Of a stretch of DNA of 64,000 nucleotides, positions 33,759 to 45,467 are shown in pieces. The position numbers and the translations under genes were made by a program. Source of the DNA: Mycolicibacterium rufum (lineage in GTDB: Bacteria; Actinomycetota; Actinomycetes; Mycobacteriales; Mycobacteriaceae); the NCBI RefSeq assembly GCF_022374875.2, contig NZ_CP092427.2, forward strand, positions 1,364,001-1,428,000, in the 5' to 3' direction. The notes beneath the pieces are model-generated. The model was not told the DNA's origin. It searched no databases and saw only the letters and a list, made by a program, of their open reading frames with translations. Numbering within the stretch: position 1 is the first letter of the stretch; the number at the start of each line of letters is the position of its first letter.

Positions 33759-34604
33759 GTGACACACGTACCCACGATCACATTGAACGACGGCGCGACC
33801 ATCCCCCAGCTGGGATTCGGCGTCTATCAGATTCCGCCCGAGGACACCGCCGACGCGGTCAGCACGGCCTTGAACATCGGTTACCGCCACATCGACACCG
33901 CGGAGATGTACCAGAACGAGAAGGGCGTCGGCGAAGGCATCCGCAATTCCGGCGTCGACCGCGGCGAGGTGTTCATCACCAGCAAGCTCAACAACGGGTT
34001 CCACAAGCCCGACGACGCGCGGCGTGCGTTCGACAAGACGCTGTCCGAGCTCGGCTTCGATCATGTCGACCTGTTCCTGATCCACTGGCCGCTGCCCACG
34101 CTCTACGACGGCGATTACGTCTCGACGTGGAAGACGTTGGAGGAGTTCGCCAAAGACGGCCGGGCCCGCAGCATCGGCGTCTCTAATTTCCAGATCGAGC
34201 ACCTGCAGCGGCTCGCCGACGAGACAGGCACCGTGCCCGCGGTGAACCAGATCGAGGTGCACCCCTACTTCACCAACGAAGAGGTGCGCGCCTACGGCAG
34301 CGAGCACGGCATCGCCACCGAGGCGTGGTCGCCGATCGCGCAGGGCAAGGTGCTCGACGATCCGGTGATCACCCGCATCGCCGAGGCGCTCGGCAAGTCA
34401 CCGGCGCAGGTCGTGCTGCGCTGGCACATCCAGCGCGGTGACATCGTGTTCCCGAAATCGGTGACCGAGCAACGGATCAAGGACAACTTCGCGCTGTTCG
34501 ACTTCGAGCTCGGCGACGACGACCTCTCGGCGATCTCGAGTCTGGACAAGGGCGAGGACGGCCGCACCGGGCCGAACCCGGACACCTTCGACTACGTGCC
34601 GTAG
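33759..34604 (+). CDS. Aldo/keto reductase (AKR5-like, 2,5-diketogluconate reductase type)
   Basis: A 281-residue TIM-barrel NADPH-dependent oxidoreductase. The catalytic tetrad is visible as Asp46, Tyr51, Lys76 and His109, and the cofactor region is FPKSVTEQRIKDN near the C-terminus. The likely role is reduction of reactive aldehydes or ketones such as methylglyoxal, but the substrate cannot be fixed. The start is a GTG with a perfect AAGGAGGT 6 bases before it. A large palindromic terminator follows, shared with the convergent desA3. The nearest M. tuberculosis relative (Rv2971) lies elsewhere, so this copy is an insertion relative to that map. Confidence 0.88.
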   Translation: MTHVPTITLNDGATIPQLGFGVYQIPPEDTADAVSTALNIGYRHIDTAEMYQNEKGVGEGIRNSGVDRGEVFITSKLNNGFHKPDDARRAFDKTLSELGFDHVDLFLIHWPLPTLYDGDYVSTWKTLEEFAKDGRARSIGVSNFQIEHLQRLADETGTVPAVNQIEVHPYFTNEEVRAYGSEHGIATEAWSPIAQGKVLDDPVITRIAEALGKSPAQVVLRWHIQRGDIVFPKSVTEQRIKDNFALFDFELGDDDLSAISSLDKGEDGRTGPNPDTFDYVP

Positions 34605-34615
34605 TCGCCCACCAC

Positions 34616-34654
34616 ACGACACAACCCCCGCGCTCAGCGCGGGGGTTGTGTCGT
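34616..34654. terminator. Bidirectional terminator between the aldo/keto reductase gene and desA3
   Basis: A nearly perfect palindrome of 18 base pairs (ACGACACAACCCCCGCGC and its complement) with a tight loop lies in the 61-base gap between the two convergent stop codons. The GC-rich inner stem suits a terminator for both genes. Confidence 0.85.
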
Positions 34655-34665
34655 CTCTGCAGTTC

Positions 34666-35916
34666 TCAGGCGGCTAGTCGCTCGACGCTCTGCGCCGCGG
34701 CCTTGCGCGCCCGTCGGCGCGCCCGCACCGCGGCGATCGCGGACTTCAAGCCGCGACGCTCGGTGGGATCCAGGTCGACGAACATCCGCTCACTGCGCGT
34801 CTCGGGCGCGTCGTCGGCGGTGTCGCTCAAGAAGCGGTCCGGCAGCGACAGTTTCGCGATCGTGCGCCACGACTTGCCGTATTGCACCAGGAACGAGCCC
34901 GTGGTGTAGGGCAGGTCGTACTTGTCGCAGATCTCCCGCACGCGCAGCGAGATCTCGTAGTACCGGTTGCTCGGCAGGTCCGGGAACAGATGGTGCTCGA
35001 TCTGGTGGCACAGGTTGCCGCTCATGAAGCGCAGCACCGGGCCGTTGTCGAAGTTGGCGCTGCCCAGCATCTGCCGCAGGTACCACTGGCCCTTGCTCTC
35101 GCCGATCATGTCGGTCTTGGTGAATTTCTCTGCGCCGTCGGGGAAGTGGCCGCAGAAGATCACCGCGTTGGCCCACACGTTGCGGATGACGTTGGCCACC
35201 GCGTTGGCCGTGAGCGTCGACCGGAACGAGGCCTTCGGGGACAGAGAGGTCAGCGCGGGCCACAGCGCGTAGTCCTTGGCCACCTGATGGCCGGCCTTGA
35301 CGCCGAACTCCTTGACGCGGACCATCGTCGCCTTGCGGTCGTCGCGGCCCTTGAAGATCTTGCCGAGCTCGAGATGCTGGAGCCCGACGCCCCACTCGAA
35401 TGCCACGCACAGCAGGGTGTTGAAGAACAGGTTGCCCAGGTTCATCGGCGTCCACCGCTGATCGCGGGTGACGCGGATGACGCCGTAGCCCACGTCGTCG
35501 TCCATGCCGAGGATGTTCGTGTACTTGTGATGCATGAAGTTGTGGGTGAAGCGCCAGTGCTTGGAGGCGCCGCTCATGTCCCATTCCCAGGCTGAGGAGT
35601 GGATCTCGGGATCGTTCATCCAATCCCACTGGCCGTGCATGACGTTGTGGCCGATCTCCATGTTCTCGATGATCTTGGCCACGCCCAGCGTGGTGGCGCC
35701 TGCCCACCAGTAGGCGCGCTTGGAGCCGGCGGCCAGCAGCAGCCGGCCGGTGACCTCCAGCGCGCGCTGTGCGGCGATGGTGCGGCGGATGTAGCGCGCG
35801 TCGCGCGCCCCGCGGGAGTCTTCGATGTCGTGGCGGATCGCGTCGAGTTCGCGCGCCAGCCCTTCGATGTCCGCGTCGCTCAGGTGCGCGAACTCGGGTA
35901 CGTCGGTGATTGCCAT
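34666..35916 (-). CDS. desA3: Membrane stearoyl-CoA delta-9 desaturase DesA3
   Basis: A 416-residue membrane desaturase that makes oleoyl-CoA. The histidine boxes for the di-iron site are HNVMH (about 93), HNFMHHKYTN (about 125) and HQIEHH (about 330), and hydrophobic segments lie around 70-90 and 155-180. An electron donor is needed and is encoded immediately upstream by the flavin/iron-sulfur reductase. The ATG at 35916 gives MAITDVPEF as in Rv3229c, with GAGGAGGG before it. A strong inverted repeat lies 36-59 bases before the start. Family inhibitors such as isoxyl are known for M. tuberculosis. Confidence 0.95.
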   Translation of the reverse strand: MAITDVPEFAHLSDADIEGLARELDAIRHDIEDSRGARDARYIRRTIAAQRALEVTGRLLLAAGSKRAYWWAGATTLGVAKIIENMEIGHNVMHGQWDWMNDPEIHSSAWEWDMSGASKHWRFTHNFMHHKYTNILGMDDDVGYGVIRVTRDQRWTPMNLGNLFFNTLLCVAFEWGVGLQHLELGKIFKGRDDRKATMVRVKEFGVKAGHQVAKDYALWPALTSLSPKASFRSTLTANAVANVIRNVWANAVIFCGHFPDGAEKFTKTDMIGESKGQWYLRQMLGSANFDNGPVLRFMSGNLCHQIEHHLFPDLPSNRYYEISLRVREICDKYDLPYTTGSFLVQYGKSWRTIAKLSLPDRFLSDTADDAPETRSERMFVDLDPTERRGLKSAIAAVRARRRARKAAAQSVERLAA

Positions 35917-35940
35917 GGGTTCCAACCCTCCTCTCGTCTA

Positions 35941-35975
35941 CCTACGCTACCGTAACCTACGAAGACGTAGGTTAC
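35941..35975. promoter_or_regulatory. Operator palindrome upstream of desA3
   Basis: A perfect dyad GTAACCTACG-AAGA-CGTAGGTTAC occupies 35952-35975. The overlapping 29-base segment 35941-35969 matches 23 of 29 bases of an element in front of the reductase gene (37159-37187). Position between the reductase stop and the desA3 start makes it a candidate operator for a fatty-acid-responsive repressor such as a TetR/DesT-like protein. The regulator is not in this window. Confidence 0.7.
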
Positions 35976-35988
35976 TAGTCGGTAAACC

Positions 35989-37128
35989 TTAGACGTCGAG
36001 CACACAATCGCCCGACGCGGCCGAGACGCAGGTCTGCACCCGGCTGCCCGGCTCGTGCTCCACGCCGGTCCGCAGGTCGCGGACGTGGCCGTCGAGCAGC
36101 CCCACGACGCAGGACTGACAGATGCCCATCCGGCATCCGAACGGCATCTGGATGCCGGCGGCCTCGCCGGCGTCCATCAGCGAGGTCGCGCCGTCCACGA
36201 CGACCTCCTTGCCCGCCCGCGCGAACGCGACGGTGCCGCCGCTGCCGTGGCTGGCGCGCGCGACGGCGAACCGCTCGAGGTGCAGCCGGTCGGCGATACC
36301 GGCCGCCGCCCAGGTGCGCTCCGCCGCTTCCAGCATCGCCTCGGGCCCGCAGGCCCAGGTCTGCCGGTCCCGCCAGTCCGGGACCACCTCGTCGAGCCGG
36401 GTCAGGTCGAGGCGGCCCTGGGTCCGGGTTGCCCGCACTGTCAGCCGGTAACCCTCGTGCCGGTAGGCCAGCTGCGAGAGTTCGTCGGCGAACAGCACCT
36501 CCGACTCGGTGGGCGATGAGTGCACATGGACGACGTCGCCGAGCTGACCGCGTCGGGTCAGGGTGCGCAGCATCGACATCACCGGGGTGATGCCGGAGCC
36601 GGCGGTGAGGAACAGCACTGACGCCGGGGCGGGATCCGGCATCACGAAATTGCCCTGCGGCGCCGCGAGCCTGACGATGGTGCCGGGTTCCACGCCACCG
36701 ACCAGGTGGGTGGACAGGAAGCCCTCGGGCATCGCCTTGACGGTGATCGTGATGGTCCGCGACCCCTTGCTGGTGACGGGGCTGCTCGTCAGGGAGTAGG
36801 AACGCCAGCGCCAGCGTCCGTCGACCAGCAGTCCGATCCCGATGTACTGCCCGGCCTGGTAGTCGAAGGAAAATCCCCACCCGGGCTTGATGACGAGCGT
36901 GGCGGAGTCGACGGTCTCGCGGCGCACCTCGAGGACACGGCCGCGCAGTTCGCGCGCCGACCACAGCGGGTTGGCGAGCTTCAGATAGTCGTCCGGAAGA
37001 AGCGGCGTGGTGATGCGGCCCGCGACGGTGCGCAGGAAATGCCAGCCCGGCCGCTCCTTGGCGCCGGCGATGACGGGCTTCACGGTGTCGGCGACTCGGG
37101 CGGTGGTCTTGATCGTGGTCTTGGCCAT
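35989..37128 (-). CDS. NADPH-dependent flavin/2Fe-2S reductase partner of DesA3 (Rv3230c type)
   Basis: A 379-residue electron-transfer protein. A ferredoxin-NADP reductase-like FAD domain (about 50-155, with [11 protein letters not shown] binding FAD) precedes an NADPH domain (about 165-275, [16 protein letters not shown]). A C-terminal plant-type 2Fe-2S domain has the cysteines in [11 protein letters not shown] (about 325) and a distant fourth in VQTCVS. It passes electrons to DesA3, as shown for Rv3230c. I chose the ATG at 37128, preceded by AGGAG. A longer start at 37197 would run through the promoter palindrome. desA3 follows 73 bases downstream. Confidence 0.92.
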   Translation of the reverse strand: MAKTTIKTTARVADTVKPVIAGAKERPGWHFLRTVAGRITTPLLPDDYLKLANPLWSARELRGRVLEVRRETVDSATLVIKPGWGFSFDYQAGQYIGIGLLVDGRWRWRSYSLTSSPVTSKGSRTITITVKAMPEGFLSTHLVGGVEPGTIVRLAAPQGNFVMPDPAPASVLFLTAGSGITPVMSMLRTLTRRGQLGDVVHVHSSPTESEVLFADELSQLAYRHEGYRLTVRATRTQGRLDLTRLDEVVPDWRDRQTWACGPEAMLEAAERTWAAAGIADRLHLERFAVARASHGSGGTVAFARAGKEVVVDGATSLMDAGEAAGIQMPFGCRMGICQSCVVGLLDGHVRDLRTGVEHEPGSRVQTCVSAASGDCVLDV

Positions 37129-37158
37129 GGGGGCTCCTGCCGGATCGCTGGTGTCCAA

Positions 37159-37187
37159 CCTACGGTACCGTAACTTACGGCCGCGTA
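37159..37187. promoter_or_regulatory. Operator element upstream of the DesA3 reductase gene
   Basis: This 29-base segment contains the perfect 12-base palindrome TACGGTACCGTA (37161-37172) and a TACG-N4-CGTA arrangement. It shares 23 of 29 bases with 35941-35969 before desA3. It lies 31-59 bases upstream of the ATG, where a repressor would block transcription. Confidence 0.7.
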
Positions 37188-37196
37188 GCCAGCCCA

Positions 37197-37697
37197 TCAG
37201 AGCAGTTCGAGGAGAAACGGCAGCTCCTGCGGCGCGTACCAGGCCAGGTCGTGGTCCTGGGCGTCGCCCACGGTCAGCTCGGCGTCCTCATCCCCCAGAT
37301 CCGCCTCGTCGACGGCCTCCACCGCGGCGGACACCGCCGCTTCCGCGGCGGCGTTGTCGACGTAGGCCGCGATCACCCGGCCGATCGGGACCTCGCCCGC
37401 GACCCGCACCACGGCGTCGTCGAGGTCGGGACGCAGCGTCACATCGCCGTCGACGTCGGCTTCGAGCACCGCCCGCCGGCTCGGCAACCCCGTCTCGCCT
37501 TCGTTCCCGAGCAGACGCAGCGACGCCAGCGCCGCGTCGCGCAGCGCGACGTCGGCCAGTTCGTCCTCGTCGCCCTCGGCGTAGGACTCCCGCAGGGTGG
37601 GCGTCACCGCGAACGCGGTGCCGTTGACGGGACGCAGCGATCCGTCGGCCACCAATTTCTGCAGCATGGCCAGGGTCGCGGGAACGAAGACGCGCAC
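37197..37697 (-). CDS. Conserved actinobacterial protein, DUF6912 (Rv3231c type)
   Basis: A 166-residue acidic protein without membrane helices or catalytic motifs. The opening [21 protein letters not shown] and the end [17 protein letters not shown] are the conserved ends of the family. The function is unknown. It lies between ppk2 and the reductase gene on the same strand, with 39 bases to ppk2, and its 3' end abuts the operator of the reductase. Confidence 0.75.
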   Translation of the reverse strand: MRVFVPATLAMLQKLVADGSLRPVNGTAFAVTPTLRESYAEGDEDELADVALRDAALASLRLLGNEGETGLPSRRAVLEADVDGDVTLRPDLDDAVVRVAGEVPIGRVIAAYVDNAAAEAAVSAAVEAVDEADLGDEDAELTVGDAQDHDLAWYAPQELPFLLELL

Positions 37698-37736
37698 TGT
37701 GCCGAGCCTAGTGGCCTCCGCGCGTTGACATCACTG

Positions 37737-38588
37737 TCAGTCGGCGTCGCCCAGCAACGTGGCGACGTGGTCGTCGACGTAGGTGGTCAACTCGCGCGCC
37801 GGGCGCCGGTAGTCGCTGCTGACGATCGGCCTCGACGGCAACTCCACCTGGGGCAGGTCCACGTCGTGGTAGTCGATCGTCGAGAGCAGGTGGGCGATCA
37901 TGTTCAGCCGGGCGTGCTTCTTGGAATCCGACTCGACCACGAACCACGGGCTCTGCGGGGTGTCGGTGTGCACCATCATCTCGTCCTTGGCCCGGGAGTA
38001 GTCCTCCCAGCGGTACACCGACTCGAGGTCCATCGGCGAGAGCTTCCACTGCCGCACCGGGTCGTGCAGCCGGGATCGGAAGCGGCGCAACTGTTCCTCG
38101 TCGGACACCGAGAACCAGTACTTGCGCAGGATGATGCCGTCGTCGATGAGCATCTGCTCGAAGATCGGTGTCTGGCGCAGGAACAGGATGTGCTCGGCCG
38201 GGGTGCAGAACCCCATCACCTTCTCCACCCCGGCGCGGTTGTACCAGGAGCGGTCGAACAGGACGATCTCCCCGCGCGCCGGCAGGTGGGCGATGTAGCG
38301 CTGGAAATACCACAGTCCCCGTTCACGATCCGACGGCGCGGGAAGCGCCGCGATGCGGGCGACCCGGGGACTGAGGTATTCGGTGATCCTCTTGATGGTG
38401 CCGCCCTTACCGGCGGCGTCGCGGCCTTCGAAGACGATGACCACACGCGCGCCGGTGTCCCGGGCCCACTCCTGCAGCTTCACCAGTTCCGTTTGGAGCC
38501 GGAACAATTCGGCCTTGTAGATCTTGTTGGGCAGCTTGACCTTGACAGCGCCCGCGTCGTCAGCCGGCTTCTTCTCGCTGTGCGCCAT
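37737..38588 (-). CDS. ppk2: Polyphosphate kinase 2 PPK2
   Basis: A 283-residue class I PPK2 enzyme that moves phosphate between polyphosphate and nucleoside diphosphates, mostly GDP to GTP in mycobacteria. Walker A FEGRDAAGKGGTIK (about 55-68) and Walker B LFDRSWYNRAG (about 115) are intact, with the lid module between them (LPAPSDRERGLWYFQRY). I chose the ATG at 38588 (MAHSEKKPADD), which overlaps the 3' end of the BCCT transporter gene by 29 bases. It matches Rv3232c. Confidence 0.93.
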   Translation of the reverse strand: MAHSEKKPADDAGAVKVKLPNKIYKAELFRLQTELVKLQEWARDTGARVVIVFEGRDAAGKGGTIKRITEYLSPRVARIAALPAPSDRERGLWYFQRYIAHLPARGEIVLFDRSWYNRAGVEKVMGFCTPAEHILFLRQTPIFEQMLIDDGIILRKYWFSVSDEEQLRRFRSRLHDPVRQWKLSPMDLESVYRWEDYSRAKDEMMVHTDTPQSPWFVVESDSKKHARLNMIAHLLSTIDYHDVDLPQVELPSRPIVSSDYRRPARELTTYVDDHVATLLGDAD

Positions 38589-40320
38589 CGCGATCCTTGC
38601 AGTTCGGGTCCTTCTCGACCGAGATGATGAAGTCGTCACCGTGCTGGGTGACCCCGGCGACGACCGCACTGTCGACGGCCTCCGCGGCGTACTCACGGCG
38701 CAGGATCTTCGGATCCCGGCGAAGGTCCTTGAGCAGCGCCACCGCCATCGCCACCATCACCAGCAGGAACGGCAGCGCCGCGATGATCGTGATGGTCTGC
38801 AGCCCGGTCAGCGCGTCCTCGCCGCCGACGAGCAGCATCACCGCCGCGACCGCTCCGGTCGCCACTCCCCAGAACACGACGGTGCCCCGGCTCGGATGGA
38901 TCGTGCCCTTCTGCGACAGCGAGCCCATCACGATCGACGCGGCGTCGGCCCCGGAGACGAAGAAGATCGCGACCAGGATCATCACCACCACGCTGGCGAT
39001 CGTGGCGATCGGGTACTGGTCGAGCAGTGTGAACAGCTGCTTCTCCACCCCGCCCTGACCGGCCAGGTCGGTTCCGCTCTGCTGCACCTTGATCGCCGAG
39101 CCACCGAAGATCGCGAACCACACCAGCGAGACCAGGCTGGGCACCACCAGCACCCCGGCGACGAACTGACGGATGGTGCGGCCGCGGGAGATCCGCGCGA
39201 TGAACATGCCGACGAACGGCGTCCACGACACCCACCACGCCCAGTAGAAGATCGTCCAGGACTGCAGCCAGGTGTTGACCGCGTCGCCTTCGGCGCCGGT
39301 GCGCGCCGACATCATGTTCAGGTCCGCGAAGTAGCTGCCCAGCGCGGTCGGCAGCAGGTTGAGGATGAACACGGTGGGGCCGACGACGAACACGAACGCG
39401 GCGAGCGCCACCGCGAGCACCATGTTGATGTTCGACAGCCACTGGATGCCGCGCGCCACACCCGAGACCGCCGACAGCACGAAGCACACCGTGAGCACCG
39501 TGATGATGATGATCAGGATCGCGTTGCCGGTCTCCCCGATGCCGGCGACGATCTGCAGGCCGCTGCGAATCTGCAAGGCGCCCAAGCCGAGAGACGCGGC
39601 CGAACCGAACAGCGTCGCGAAGATCGCGAGCATGTCGATGACCTTGCCCCACGACCCGTTGGCCCGTGACCCGAGCAGCGGCTCGAAGGCCGAACTGATC
39701 AGCTGCAGCCGACCCTTGCGGTACACGCCGTAGGCGATCGCGAGGCCGACGACGGCGTAGATCGCCCACGGGTGCAGCGTCCAGTGGAACAGCGTGGTGG
39801 CCAACGCGTTCTGCACGGCCTCGGGGTTGCCCTCCGCGCCGGTGCCCGGCGGCGGGGTGGTGAAGTGCGTGAGCGGTTCGGCGACACCGAAGAACATCAG
39901 CCCGATGCCCATGCCGGCGCTGAACATCATCGCCACCCAGGAGATGCCGTTGAACTCGGGCTCCTCGTCGTCGCGGCCCAGCGGGATGGTGCCGTAGCGC
40001 CCGAGTGCGAGGTAGAGCACGAACACCACGAAGCCGGTGCTGGTGAGCACGAACAGCCACCCGGTGTTGTTCATCACCCACGTGAGCGCGGCCGACGAGG
40101 CGTCGGCCAGCGTGTCGGTGCTGAGGAATCCCCACACCAGGAACGCGATCGCGACCACCGCGGTGACGCCGAAGACGGCCCAGTCGATGCCGCGGGAGCG
40201 GGTGATGCGCGCCTCTTCGACGGGCACGTCGAGCACCGGGTGCGGGATCGGGCTCGTGGCGTTCGCGTGACCATCGGCGATGGCGGCGGTCAGCTCATCT
40301 TCTGAGGTGGACATTCGCAT
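38560..40320 (-). CDS. BCCT family betaine/choline-type transporter
   Basis: A 586-residue Na+-coupled transporter with twelve membrane helices (about 50-535). The substrate-site helix reads FYWAWWVSWTPFVGMFIARISRGRTIRQF, which is typical of BetP/OpuD (tryptophan cage for quaternary amines), and AGMGIGLMFFGVAEP is the conserved TM3 region. The charged N-terminal and C-terminal ends could sense osmotic stress, as in BetP. I chose the middle ATG at 40320 because GGAG lies 7 bases before it, and ATGs at 40323 and 40314 are alternatives. It overlaps ppk2 by 29 bases. M. tuberculosis carries its BetP copy elsewhere. Confidence 0.88.
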   Translation of the reverse strand: MRMSTSEDELTAAIADGHANATSPIPHPVLDVPVEEARITRSRGIDWAVFGVTAVVAIAFLVWGFLSTDTLADASSAALTWVMNNTGWLFVLTSTGFVVFVLYLALGRYGTIPLGRDDEEPEFNGISWVAMMFSAGMGIGLMFFGVAEPLTHFTTPPPGTGAEGNPEAVQNALATTLFHWTLHPWAIYAVVGLAIAYGVYRKGRLQLISSAFEPLLGSRANGSWGKVIDMLAIFATLFGSAASLGLGALQIRSGLQIVAGIGETGNAILIIIITVLTVCFVLSAVSGVARGIQWLSNINMVLAVALAAFVFVVGPTVFILNLLPTALGSYFADLNMMSARTGAEGDAVNTWLQSWTIFYWAWWVSWTPFVGMFIARISRGRTIRQFVAGVLVVPSLVSLVWFAIFGGSAIKVQQSGTDLAGQGGVEKQLFTLLDQYPIATIASVVVMILVAIFFVSGADAASIVMGSLSQKGTIHPSRGTVVFWGVATGAVAAVMLLVGGEDALTGLQTITIIAALPFLLVMVAMAVALLKDLRRDPKILRREYAAEAVDSAVVAGVTQHGDDFIISVEKDPNCKDRDGAQREEAG

Positions 40321-40373
40321 CATTCGACTCCGCCCGCGGGCGACCGTCAAATCCCCTTTCGGTCACCGATCGG

Positions 40374-41783
40374 TTACCGGGCGGCCTCGAGCAGTTCATC
40401 GAGGGATTCGCGCATCAGGCTCGGCAGCATGTCGACGTCGCTCATCGCGTCGCGGTCGGCGTTGATGCCGAAGTACAGCGTGCCGTTGTAGGACGTCACG
40501 CCGATGGCGAGCGCCTGGTTGTGCAGCAGCGGCGGCACCGAATAGCTCTCGAGCAGCTTGGTGCCGGCAATGTACATCTGGTTCTGGGCGCCGGGGGCGT
40601 TGGTGATCAGCAGGTTGAACTGCCGCGCCGAGAAGCTCGTCGCGACCCGGACGCCCATCGCGTGGAGGGTCGGCGGCGCGAAACCCGACAGCGTGATGAT
40701 CGTGCGGGCGTCGACGAGGCTGGCGGCGGTCGGGTTCGTCTCGGTGGCGTGTGCGATCTGGGAGAGCCGCACGACCGCGTTGGCCTCCCCGACCGGCAGA
40801 TCCACCAGGAACGGGGCGACCTCGCCGATCGCCTGGCCCGGCCCTGCCCCGTCGGTGTCGGTGTCGGCGTACACCGACATCGGCGCCATCGCCCGCACCG
40901 CGGTCGTCGCCGTCACCGGTTCTCCGCGGGAGAGCAGCCAGTTCCGTAGCGCGCCGGCGACGACGGCGAGCACCACGTCGTTGATGTCGCAGTCGTAGCG
41001 GGCGCGGATCAGCCGGAAATCCTCCAGGGAGGCCGAGGCCACCGAGAACCGCCGGTTGCGGGACACGGTGGCGTTCAACGGGCTGTTCGGCGCGGTGCCG
41101 CGGGCGACGATGCGGGCGACGTCGGCGGCGCGCCGGCCGAGGTCGATGAGCTGACCGGTGTTGGTCACCGCCTCGGTGACCGCCGAGCGCATCGCGGCGG
41201 CCTGCTGGGTGGGCCGCGCGATCCATTCCCCGAGCGCGCCGAGCAGCAGCTGCCGGTCGCTGGGTTCGCGCGCCGGGATCCAGATGTCCTCGTCGAACTG
41301 CGGCGGCTTCTGCGTGCGGTCGGCGATGACGTGGCCGATCTCAAGCGCCGTCATGCCGTTGACCAGAGATTGGTGCGATTTGGTGTAGATCGCGATGCGG
41401 TTCTTCTCGAGCCCCTCGACCAGGTACATCTCCCACAGCGGCCGCGACTTGTCCAGCGGGCGGGCGGCCAGCCGGGCGATCAGCTCGTGCAGCTGGGCGT
41501 CGCTGCCCGGGGACGGCAGCGCCGAGCGCCGGATGTGGTAGGTGATGTCGAAGTCGCGGTCGTCGATCCACACGGGACGGGCGAGTCCGTAGCTGACCTC
41601 GCGCACCTTCTGCCGGTACCGCGGGATCTGCGGGAGCCGATGCTCGACGGTCGCGAGCAGCGTCTCGTAGCTCAGCCCGTTGCGGGGCTTGCGCAGGATC
41701 TGCAGCGAGCCGACGTACATCGGCGTGGCCGAGTTCTCCAGCCGGAAGAACGACGCGTCGGACGCCGACAACCTGGTCACCAT
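40374..41783 (-). CDS. tgs3: WS/DGAT-type O-acyltransferase paralogue with altered active site (Tgs3-like)
   Basis: A 469-residue protein of the wax ester synthase/diacylglycerol acyltransferase family that builds triacylglycerol. The N-terminal MVTRLSASDASFFRLE and the PLWEMYLVEGL block are diagnostic. The catalytic HHxxxDG motif is replaced by HQSLVNG (His137, Gln138, Asn142, Gly143), so the second His and the Asp are gone, and activity may be weak or altered. In M. tuberculosis this locus is split into Rv3233c and Rv3234c, whereas here it is one full-length gene. I chose the ATG at 41783. Confidence 0.87.
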   Translation of the reverse strand: MVTRLSASDASFFRLENSATPMYVGSLQILRKPRNGLSYETLLATVEHRLPQIPRYRQKVREVSYGLARPVWIDDRDFDITYHIRRSALPSPGSDAQLHELIARLAARPLDKSRPLWEMYLVEGLEKNRIAIYTKSHQSLVNGMTALEIGHVIADRTQKPPQFDEDIWIPAREPSDRQLLLGALGEWIARPTQQAAAMRSAVTEAVTNTGQLIDLGRRAADVARIVARGTAPNSPLNATVSRNRRFSVASASLEDFRLIRARYDCDINDVVLAVVAGALRNWLLSRGEPVTATTAVRAMAPMSVYADTDTDGAGPGQAIGEVAPFLVDLPVGEANAVVRLSQIAHATETNPTAASLVDARTIITLSGFAPPTLHAMGVRVATSFSARQFNLLITNAPGAQNQMYIAGTKLLESYSVPPLLHNQALAIGVTSYNGTLYFGINADRDAMSDVDMLPSLMRESLDELLEAAR

Positions 41784-41956
41784 CGCGGCGCCCCCCTCCT
41801 CATCGCCGGATCGCTGTGGACGGTTCACCGTATCGGCACCCGTCGGCCGGCCGCAGAACGGGTGCGTCGAGGGGTCGGTGGGCCGTGGGATCATCGACGG
41901 GTCTGCCACTCTCCAGCAGATGCGCCATCCGTCCCGTCCACTGCTGGAGATCCGTC

Positions 41957-42436
41957 ATGACCGCATCACCCCTTGCCCCCGCCGGCTGGCTCACCTCGCC
42001 GGTGATCGACTGCGAGCCCGTCCCCCACCCGCTGGGCCAGCCCTGCCCCACCCCGTCGGGCTCGGCGCTGCACCGGATCCGCCCGCACCGGCCCGCGCAG
42101 CGCGAGGCGCCGCCGCCTAAGACCGCGGTGGTGTTCGCCGAGACCGCGCTGCGCCAGATCATCGAGGTCATCGACCGGCGCCGGCCCATCGCCCAGCTCC
42201 GTCCGTTGATGACGCCGGTCCTGGTGGACCGGGTGCTTGCCCGCGCGCGGGCGGCGCGCAGCGGCAGTGCCACGCTGCATCGGGTGCGGGTGCGCGCGGT
42301 GGACAACGGCGGCGGTGAGGTCACCGCGGCCGAGGTGTTCGCGTCGTTCAGCCGGTCCGGCCGCGTCCATGCGGTCGCGGCGCGCATCGAGCGCTACCGC
42401 GACCACTGGCGCATGATCGCACTGCAGATCGGTTAG
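41957..42436 (+). CDS. Conserved Ala/Arg/Pro-rich protein (Rv3235 family)
   Basis: A 159-residue protein with a Pro-rich, probably disordered N-terminal 55 residues and a compact C-terminal domain (about 60-159, AETALRQIIEVIDRRRPIAQLRPLM and VHAVAARIERYRDHWRMIALQIG). That domain resembles the accessory Rv3235 family found beside secA in actinobacteria. A link to SecA-dependent export or translation is suggested by constant neighbourhood only. The gene converges on secA1, with a 14-base inverted repeat between the stops. Confidence 0.75.
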   Translation: MTASPLAPAGWLTSPVIDCEPVPHPLGQPCPTPSGSALHRIRPHRPAQREAPPPKTAVVFAETALRQIIEVIDRRRPIAQLRPLMTPVLVDRVLARARAARSGSATLHRVRVRAVDNGGGEVTAAEVFASFSRSGRVHAVAARIERYRDHWRMIALQIG

Positions 42437-42449
42437 TCGGCGAGCGGTT

Positions 42450-42514
42450 CCGTTCAGACTGCGCCCGCGGCGGCGTTCACGTGGTTTTTCCCGCCGTCAG
42501 CGCAGTCTGAACGG
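42450..42514. repeat. 14-bp perfect inverted repeat downstream of secA1
   Basis: Arms CCGTTCAGACTGCG (42450-42463) and its complement (42501-42514) are separated by 37 bases. The element fills the gap between the convergent Rv3235-type gene and secA1, with T-rich segments beside the right arm. It may be a bidirectional terminator or a dispersed palindromic element. Confidence 0.75.
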
Positions 42515-42526
42515 GTTTTGCGCTCG

Positions 42527-45355
<2,829 letters not shown>

Positions 45356-45467
45356 GCTGTATAACCCTTTGCGTTGATGGATGCGTCACGCGTTGGACGT
45401 CCCCATCGTACGGGGCGAAGCCGGCGCGCCGAGCAACCGTGACGGTGCTCGAGCGCGCCGGTTCCCC

